Source of the DNA: M3007 sp039804245
Lineage (GTDB): Bacteria > Bacteroidota > Bacteroidia > Chitinophagales > Saprospiraceae
DNA length: 10,251 bases
Direction: 5' to 3'
Assembly: GCA_039804245.1 (NCBI GenBank)
Contig: JBDLWO010000276.1
Span: 1 to 10,251, forward strand
This document shows, one piece after another, positions 1-5,267 of the stretch (position 1 is its first letter; every line of letters starts with the position of its first letter). The translations under genes were made by a program, and so were the position numbers. Under the pieces are notes generated by a model. The model worked only from the letters and a program-made list of their open reading frames with translations. It searched no databases and was not told where the DNA came from.

Positions 1-368
1 AGCTGTACGGACTGGAGCTCGCGCATGCGGGCGTGAAAGACATGATTGTGGTGGAGAGTATGTCTGAACGCAGGAAGCTCCTGATCGAGGGAACCGACGG
101 AATCATCACACTTCCGGGCGGGTACGGTTCGATGGATGAGCATTTCGAGGCGCTCACCCTGGCGCAGTTGCACCAGTACAAGTGCCCGATCGGATTGTTG
201 AACCTGCACGGCTACTACAACCCCTTGCTTCAGATGCTCGACGTGATGGTGGAGAATGCCTTTTTGAGAGAACAGAACCGTATGCTCTGCATAGATGCCC
301 CGACCGTTCCGCAGTTGCTGGAAAAAATGGAGCGCTACGAGCACCGTGCTATCGAAAAATGGCACTGA
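1..368 (+). CDS. LOG-family nucleoside monophosphate phosphoribohydrolase, 3' part
   Basis: This is the C-terminal 121 residues or so of a Rossmann-fold LOG-family (TIGR00730) protein. The reading frame is open from base 3 and the true start lies left of the window, so the GTG at 33 is internal. The family motif PGGxGTxxE appears as PGGYGSMDE (nt 114-140), with Ser where Thr is usual. It is preceded by the conserved SMSERRKLL segment, whose Arg normally contacts the nucleotide phosphate. GLLNLHGYYNPLL and the FLREQNRM region also match the family order. Characterised relatives cleave the N-glycosidic bond of nucleoside 5'-monophosphates, including cytokinin ribotides, in the cytoplasm; in bacteria this is often general nucleotide turnover. 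The C-terminus looks complete. Substrate preference cannot be read from the sequence. The next gene on the same strand starts 118 bp downstream behind its own promoter-like elements. Confidence 0.9.
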   Translation, partial: LYGLELAHAGVKDMIVVESMSERRKLLIEGTDGIITLPGGYGSMDEHFEALTLAQLHQYKCPIGLLNLHGYYNPLLQMLDVMVENAFLREQNRMLCIDAPTVPQLLEKMERYEHRAIEKWH

Positions 369-408
369 AACGGACTTTCTCCCGACTGAGCGGTTAAAGT
401 TCTTTTAA

Positions 409-432
409 AATGTCCTCTCCCGTCAGGACATT
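409..432. promoter_or_regulatory. Perfect 8-bp inverted repeat upstream of the thioredoxin-fold gene
   Basis: The arms AATGTCCT (409-416) and AGGACATT (425-432) are exact reverse complements around an 8-nt spacer. There is no T-run to the right, so it is a poor intrinsic terminator for the upstream LOG gene. In the leftward direction it is followed by TTTT, but no leftward gene ends here. It lies about 27 bp upstream of the proposed -7 element at 459-466, just outside the expected -33 position, which would suit an operator for a dimeric regulator. The role is inferred. Confidence 0.5.
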
Positions 433-449
433 CGTGTGAAATGCAGTTT

Positions 450-466
450 TACATTTGCTACATTTG
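450..466 (+). promoter_or_regulatory. Bacteroidota-type -7 element, present twice in tandem
   Basis: TACATTTG occurs at 450-457 and again at 459-466, a 9-bp tandem duplication. Both copies match the Bacteroidota sigma-A -7 consensus TAnnTTTG exactly. The second copy predicts a transcript start near 473 and a leader of about 14 nt before the ATG at 487. The -33 element is weak (TGTG at 435-438 is the nearest candidate). There is no Shine-Dalgarno sequence before the start codon, which is usual for this phylum. Confidence 0.55.
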
Positions 467-486
467 TCCACTGAAACCACACTCCA

Positions 487-1251
487 ATGAATTTGGTCGT
501 TCGATTTCTGGTATTACCCGGTATGCTGGTGTTGGCAGCCTTGTCTGCTGCCTCGCAGCAGCGTCCTGTTATTGCCAGCCCTGTGAGCCGCCCGGCCAAC
601 CTTGCTCCGGCCCGCCCTGTAACACAGCAGACACAGGAATCCGCGAAAGGCGGATCAGAGCAGGGCGCCAGGCTGATGCCGTCACAAACCAATCTGCGTA
701 CCACCAATACCGCGCGCCCCGCGAACCAGCCCGCAACTGCCGGTGCAGCTTCCAGGCAGGCGCCGCAGCGCAAACCTGCCCTGGTGACCAAAGGTTACGT
801 GAAGTGGATGACCATAGAGCAAGCCCTCGAAAGTTGCAAAACGGAGCGTCGCAAGATATTTGTGGATGTATATACCGACTGGTGTGGCTGGTGCAGGCAC
901 ATGGACAGCACCACGTTCGTATCGGCCTCGGTGGCCCGCTACCTGAATGAGCATTACTACCCTGTCAAATTCAATGCAGAACAAACAGGAGATGTTTATT
1001 TGAAGGATAAAATCTATAAGTTCAGAAGCAATGGAAGCCGCGGGCATCATGAACTGGCCGCGTTCTGGCTGAACAACAAACTCTCCTATCCAACCGTGGT
1101 GTTCCTGGATGAATACCAGAACCTGATACAGCCTGTCCCCGGCTACCAGGATGCCGCCAAAATGGAGGCCATTATCAATTACTTCGGTTCAGACAGCCAC
1201 AAAAGAGTTCCCTGGGAGACCTATGAGCGCAATTTTGTGCCGGGGCAGTAG
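487..1251 (+). CDS. Secreted thioredoxin-fold protein with CGWC active site
   Basis: 254 residues. Residues 1-23 form a signal peptide (short basic start, hydrophobic core, AAS before Gln-Gln), so the protein is exported to the periplasm or beyond. Residues about 24-100 are a low-complexity linker rich in Pro, Ala, Gln, Arg and Thr. Residues about 103-235 form a thioredoxin-like domain of the Thioredoxin_7/DUF255-like type: FVDVYTDWCGWCRHMD carries the redox pair C133 and C136, and YPT with Pro202 is the expected cis-proline loop next to the active site. The family acts in thiol-disulfide exchange outside the cytoplasm, often reducing or repairing cysteines of exported proteins or c-type cytochromes; the partner here is unknown. 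The ATG at 487 is chosen because it gives the complete signal peptide directly after a promoter-like element. A hairpin terminator follows the stop codon. Confidence 0.85.
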   Translation: MNLVVRFLVLPGMLVLAALSAASQQRPVIASPVSRPANLAPARPVTQQTQESAKGGSEQGARLMPSQTNLRTTNTARPANQPATAGAASRQAPQRKPALVTKGYVKWMTIEQALESCKTERRKIFVDVYTDWCGWCRHMDSTTFVSASVARYLNEHYYPVKFNAEQTGDVYLKDKIYKFRSNGSRGHHELAAFWLNNKLSYPTVVFLDEYQNLIQPVPGYQDAAKMEAIINYFGSDSHKRVPWETYERNFVPGQ

Positions 1252-1258
1252 TGGGTTC

Positions 1259-1287
1259 AAGCGTATGCCGTAGCATATTTCGCTTTT
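1259..1287 (+). terminator. Bulged hairpin terminator after the thioredoxin-fold gene
   Basis: The inner stem TATGC (1264-1268) pairs with GCATA (1273-1277) around the loop CGTA. The outer stem AAGCG (1259-1263) pairs with CGCTT (1281-1285) across a TTT bulge on the 3' side, and the run TTTT (1284-1287) closes the element. It begins 8 nt after the stop codon at 1251. The bulge and the short U-run make it a moderate rather than strong intrinsic terminator. The minus-strand gene that converges from the right ends at 1375, and I see no clear hairpin plus T-run for it. Confidence 0.5.
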
Positions 1288-1374
1288 GTAGAGATTATTA
1301 CCAAGGTTTGGGTTAGGATTGTTTCTTTTTTAACGGCTACGGCTGTTTCTTCAGTATCGCACTGGAGTTTCCTG

Positions 1375-2769
1375 TCAGTTTCTCAGTGAGATCAGCCAGT
1401 CTTTCTCTGCCACATCGGGTGTGTCCTGTACCTGTGCGATCCAGCGTTTTATGGCATCACGGTCGTTATCGGGTATTTCCATCCTGCGGCGCAACAGCCG
1501 GATCATATTCAGGTAATTGACTTGATGATAGCCTATCCCGGCTTTCCGTCGGCGGATAAACGTCTGAAGAGCCTGCATGTTCGACTCCAATAGATCTGTA
1601 TTGCCAGTTTCATGAAAGATTTTGATCTGTACAGTTTTGATGGCTGCCATCAGCAGAGTGTCCCTGATCTCTACATCCCGCAGTAATTCCAGTGCCCGGT
1701 CGTTTTTCCCGCGTGCAAAGGCCAGACGGGCATGGTTGAATTGCCAAAGCGGCTTTCTATATGCTGCAGGCAGTTGTTGGCTGTAGCCGTCGGTGAATTG
1801 AATAGCCCAGTCGTACTCCCGCAAGGCCAGGGCTGTGGTTACGGCATTCAGGTATGTATGTCTCGACAATCCGCCTTCCGTAGTGAAATATCCCCCTGAT
1901 ATCCCACTTCTGTACAATTCAAACTGGAATGGCAGATAGGTTTTTGAGCCTGTATTTACCTTTCTGATGCAAAAATTGAGTGCCAGCAGGTAAAGATCGC
2001 GTATTTCCTCCTCTGTGAATGAAGCGTTTTCCTGTTGAAGCAGCCCGATGAACCGCTCAAAAGAAATGTCTGATTCAGCGCCTGTGAGCGCAAGATAGCA
2101 GTAATAATAGGCCCCTACAGCCGGAATCGCTGTCAGATTGTATTGCTCGACGTATGCTGTAACGGCCGGCAGAAGTCCGTAATCGTAAGAGGCACCAGAT
2201 ATCTGCTGATGCGACCACAGAAAACATGCCTGCCAGAGTTTTCTGGTGATATATGAAACATCCAGGCTATCCGACAGCTTTTGCATCTCGGTCGCTCCGG
2301 GTATAATCCGCTCAAATCGCGTTTTATAGGAGTCCAGCTCTATCCTGTACCATAAATCGTGGTAATCCGCATTGCGTAACGGACTGTCCTGCAACTGCCC
2401 GGATGCCACCGATAATGCATCTGCACTTCTGTCGTTCAGACCCCGACGTCGCAGGGCACCGGAACGCAGCAGCAGTCTGCCCGGCAAGTCTGCTCTGAAT
2501 GAATGTATTTCCAGAAACTCGTACGCCAGTTGTAAAAGAAAGCTCATTGACTGTCGCAGCCTGTGATCACTGAACGGTTTCCCGGGAAATATCTGTCCGA
2601 AAATTGCCTGCCTGTCGGGTACACCGGACTGCACCTGCTCCAGCGCGTATAGCAGCCGGACCACCTCCCCGCGCCTGTTGAAATACGGAGATTCTACAAA
2701 TTCTCGCAGTTTATTCCATTCTTCACGTGTGAGGACAGATAGAATTTGCCATAGTTTGGAGGTTATCAT
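1375..2769 (-). CDS. Hypothetical helical protein with TPR-like region
   Basis: 464 residues, with no signal peptide or membrane segment, so probably cytoplasmic. I do not recognise a characterised family. The N-terminus (LTREEWNKLREFVESPYFNRR, SPYFN at residues 27-31) resembles, from memory, a group of hypothetical proteins common in Saprospiria and relatives. The rest reads as amphipathic helices rich in Leu, Tyr and Arg. Residues about 305-370 (YLNAVTTALALREYDWAIQF and FNHARLAFARGKNDRALELL) have the small/large residue spacing of tetratricopeptide-like helix pairs, which suggests a protein-interaction scaffold. No catalytic motif is visible. The ATG at 2769 lies about 18 nt downstream of a TAATTTTG element. 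The gene is divergent from the T9SS-sorted protein and shares an AT-rich regulatory gap with it. Function unknown. Confidence 0.8.
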   Translation of the reverse strand: MITSKLWQILSVLTREEWNKLREFVESPYFNRRGEVVRLLYALEQVQSGVPDRQAIFGQIFPGKPFSDHRLRQSMSFLLQLAYEFLEIHSFRADLPGRLLLRSGALRRRGLNDRSADALSVASGQLQDSPLRNADYHDLWYRIELDSYKTRFERIIPGATEMQKLSDSLDVSYITRKLWQACFLWSHQQISGASYDYGLLPAVTAYVEQYNLTAIPAVGAYYYCYLALTGAESDISFERFIGLLQQENASFTEEEIRDLYLLALNFCIRKVNTGSKTYLPFQFELYRSGISGGYFTTEGGLSRHTYLNAVTTALALREYDWAIQFTDGYSQQLPAAYRKPLWQFNHARLAFARGKNDRALELLRDVEIRDTLLMAAIKTVQIKIFHETGNTDLLESNMQALQTFIRRRKAGIGYHQVNYLNMIRLLRRRMEIPDNDRDAIKRWIAQVQDTPDVAEKDWLISLRN

Positions 2770-2786
2770 ATAGACAATATTTTTTG

Positions 2787-2794
2787 CAAAATTA
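2787..2794 (-). promoter_or_regulatory. Probable -7 element of the helical-protein gene
   Basis: On the minus strand this reads TAATTTTG followed by CA, an exact match to TAnnTTTG, about 18 nt upstream of the ATG at 2769. No convincing -33 TTTG/TTG is found at 19-21 bp, so the support is the -7 match and its position alone. Confidence 0.45.
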
Positions 2795-2880
2795 TGATTT
2801 TCAATTAATTGTACTAGTTTTTAATTTTTTTAAATAGACAAAATGCAAAATTTGTATTTCCGGTGTACATTGTAAAGTTA

Positions 2881-2890
2881 CACTTTTGCA
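2881..2890 (+). promoter_or_regulatory. Probable -7 element of the T9SS-sorted protein gene
   Basis: CACTTTTGCA differs at one base from TAnnTTTG plus CA and lies about 20 nt upstream of the ATG at 2910. A TTTG at 2851-2854 is 26 bp away, longer than the usual -33 spacing. This placement means the TTG at 2886 is part of the promoter and not a translation start. Confidence 0.4.
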
Positions 2891-2909
2891 GCGGTTTAAA
2901 ATTTATGAC

Positions 2910-5267
2910 ATGAGGCATATCGTAGTATTGTTTTTTCTGGTTTTTTCTGCCGGCAGCATTGTTTTCGGACAAGGGGTTGTAAGTGGCGTTATCTATACCC
3001 GCACCGGAGAACCGGTGGGACTTGCCGCTGTAAATCTGCGATATGGTCAGGTAACAGCTACTGTTTACACTGATTCCACAGGCTATTACAGTCACTTCGT
3101 ACCTGTGGGCAATACACCGGTCACCATCAGCCCCGATGTCAACGGGGTGCCGGGTGGGGTACAGAACGGACTGGATGCGAACGATGTGCTGGCGCTGCAG
3201 AGTCATATTCTGGGAATAGCGCCGTTGAACTATTTTGAGATGCTGATTGCCGATTTCAACAACAGTTCTTCCATAACTGCTTATGATCTCAGTCTTCTGT
3301 CGAAGGTTATTTCGGGAGAAATCGCTCACTTCCCAGATTCCGCCGCATGGTTATTTTTCCCCACCGAACTGGCGATTCAGGACCCATGGTTATTCAACTG
3401 GACTGATCCTGCTGTATGGAACAACCTGCCATCGGGAATACAACTGGGTGCTGTGACCCTCGACAGAGTGGACGGATTTGCGCAGGGTGTAAACTTTGAA
3501 GCCTGGAAAAATGGCGATATAATTCACTCCGCCACGGTGATCTCATCCGGCAGCAACGGATTTATCTCCGGGAAAGCCGTGCTCGATGTGAACAATGATT
3601 GTCAGTACGATGTCGCGGATGTCCCGCTGAAAAACTGGATAATCATTGCACAGGGTCTTTTCGGACAGACCTGGACAGCCACCACCAATAGTGAGGGTTA
3701 CTACACGTTTCCGGTTATTCCCGGAAATTATTCTGTAAAAGCATACCCTCCTGCTCCCTTTTGGGATCTCTGCGATCCGATTGTCTCCGATGTACAGGTA
3801 CAGGCGCAATCACTGAACTTTGTTCATTTTACAGCCGCTCCGAATCTGATTTGTCCGCTTCCGGAAATAAGCGCCGGAATTCCTTTTATCCGGCGTTGTT
3901 TCTCCAATACCTATAATATCCAATATGGCAATTACGGCACAGCTGAGCTGCTGAACACTCAAATCACACTTGTACTTGACCCTTATTTCAGTCCTACCGG
4001 AGCCTCTTTGCCCTGGAGCTATTCAAACGGTGATACCCTTGTTTTCGAAGTCGGGCCGCTTGCCCCCGGCCAGTCGGGGTCTTTACAGCTGTTTTTCACA
4101 CTTGACTGCAGTGCCCCTGCCGGGCTGACGCATTGTCTGGGGGCATTTATTGGGCCGTACGAACCTTGTGGCACTTTTCAGGAATGGGACGGTTCCAATC
4201 TGCAGGTAGTGGCCGAGTGCAATGGTGATGAAGTGGTATTCGAGATTACCAATAACGGAGAGAATATGTTGCAGCCAGTCTCTTACGTAATTGTGGAAGA
4301 TGTGATGCTGATGACGGCACATGCAGGAACGTTCCAGCTGAATAGCGGGGCCTCTACCACGATTTCGGTACCGGCTAATGGCAGTACATGGCGAATGGAA
4401 GTGCGACAGACACCCGGGAATCCGTTTGCCCCATTGGTCGGAGCCGTGATTGAAGCCTGTGGGCCCGACAGCAGCTCATTCAGCCTGGGTATCATCAATC
4501 AGTTCCCGCTGTTTGATGAAAGTGCCTGGATTGACACAGATTGCAGGCAGAATATCGGAAGCTATGATCCCAACGACAAGCAGGGATATCCACTTGGGAT
4601 TACCGGGGGGCACTACATCGCTCCCGGCCAGCCCATTGAGTATCAGATCCGTTTTCAAAATACAGGTACAGATACCGCATTCAGTGTAATCATCCGTGAC
4701 ACCATTTCAGCAGAAATGGATATCACCACGTTTACTCCGGGTGCTTCCGGACACCATTACGACTACCGTATCACCGGCGACAGGGTTGTGGAATTCATAT
4801 TTCCGGAAATCATGCTGCCCGACAGCAATGTGAATGAACCTGCCTCACACGGATTTGTGAGATTCAGTGTCAAACCAGACGCCAACCTGCCAGAGGGAGC
4901 GACAGTTGAAAATCGCGCTGGTATTTATTTTGATTTCAACGATCCTGTTATGACCAATACCACAGTGCACACGTATAAAACTCCGGGAACTTTCAGTCGC
5001 GTAGAAACCCCCGGACAGGTACTCTCTGACGTGGAGGTATGGCCACAACCGGTCTCTGAAACAGCATGGGTGAGAATGTCCGGTGCAGATATCACTGATG
5101 GTCAACTGGACATATACGATATGCAGGGCAAAAAAGTACTGTCGGCTCCATTTACTGGAACCAGCTGTAAACTGAATACAGGAATGCTCTCTACGGGTAT
5201 TTACCTGCTAAAAATCAGGAATAAACACGGCAGCCTGATGGCCAGAGGCAAGCTAAGTGTAGAGTAG
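2910..5267 (+). CDS. Large secreted multidomain protein with T9SS type A sorting domain
   Basis: 785 residues from the ATG at 2910, which opens a clean signal peptide (MRHIVVLFFLVFSAGSIVFGQG). A TTG at 2886 would add eight residues but lies in the promoter. Domain order: a carboxypeptidase-regulatory-like beta fold (about 22-70); a dockerin-like pair (about 73-136) with helices ANDVLALQSHILG and AYDLSLLSKVISG, the first calcium loop interrupted by an insertion; an SdrD_B-like fold (about 218-285) with DVNNDC and GYYTFPVIPGNY; CARDB-like beta repeats; a DUF7619-like domain starting SYDPNDK at residue 551 and ending in ENRAGIYFDFNDPVMTN; and a T9SS C-terminal domain from about residue 706 with VEVWPQP, LDIYDMQGKKV and GIYLLKI. 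The protein should cross the outer membrane by T9SS and be anchored or released. No enzyme domain is seen; an adhesive or surface role is inferred. It abuts the next gene tail to tail. Confidence 0.88.
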   Translation: MRHIVVLFFLVFSAGSIVFGQGVVSGVIYTRTGEPVGLAAVNLRYGQVTATVYTDSTGYYSHFVPVGNTPVTISPDVNGVPGGVQNGLDANDVLALQSHILGIAPLNYFEMLIADFNNSSSITAYDLSLLSKVISGEIAHFPDSAAWLFFPTELAIQDPWLFNWTDPAVWNNLPSGIQLGAVTLDRVDGFAQGVNFEAWKNGDIIHSATVISSGSNGFISGKAVLDVNNDCQYDVADVPLKNWIIIAQGLFGQTWTATTNSEGYYTFPVIPGNYSVKAYPPAPFWDLCDPIVSDVQVQAQSLNFVHFTAAPNLICPLPEISAGIPFIRRCFSNTYNIQYGNYGTAELLNTQITLVLDPYFSPTGASLPWSYSNGDTLVFEVGPLAPGQSGSLQLFFTLDCSAPAGLTHCLGAFIGPYEPCGTFQEWDGSNLQVVAECNGDEVVFEITNNGENMLQPVSYVIVEDVMLMTAHAGTFQLNSGASTTISVPANGSTWRMEVRQTPGNPFAPLVGAVIEACGPDSSSFSLGIINQFPLFDESAWIDTDCRQNIGSYDPNDKQGYPLGITGGHYIAPGQPIEYQIRFQNTGTDTAFSVIIRDTISAEMDITTFTPGASGHHYDYRITGDRVVEFIFPEIMLPDSNVNEPASHGFVRFSVKPDANLPEGATVENRAGIYFDFNDPVMTNTTVHTYKTPGTFSRVETPGQVLSDVEVWPQPVSETAWVRMSGADITDGQLDIYDMQGKKVLSAPFTGTSCKLNTGMLSTGIYLLKIRNKHGSLMARGKLSVE

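Noticed and set aside
441..950. Open frame on the plus strand overlapping the thioredoxin-fold gene in another frame
   Set aside because: It has no recognisable domain, its composition (Cys/Arg-rich) is what frame-shifted GC-rich coding DNA gives, and the overlapping frame has a signal peptide and a CxxC domain.
2886..2909. TTG at 2886 as the start of the T9SS-sorted protein
   Set aside because: It is part of the -7-like CACTTTTGCA element; the ATG at 2910 gives a proper signal peptide.
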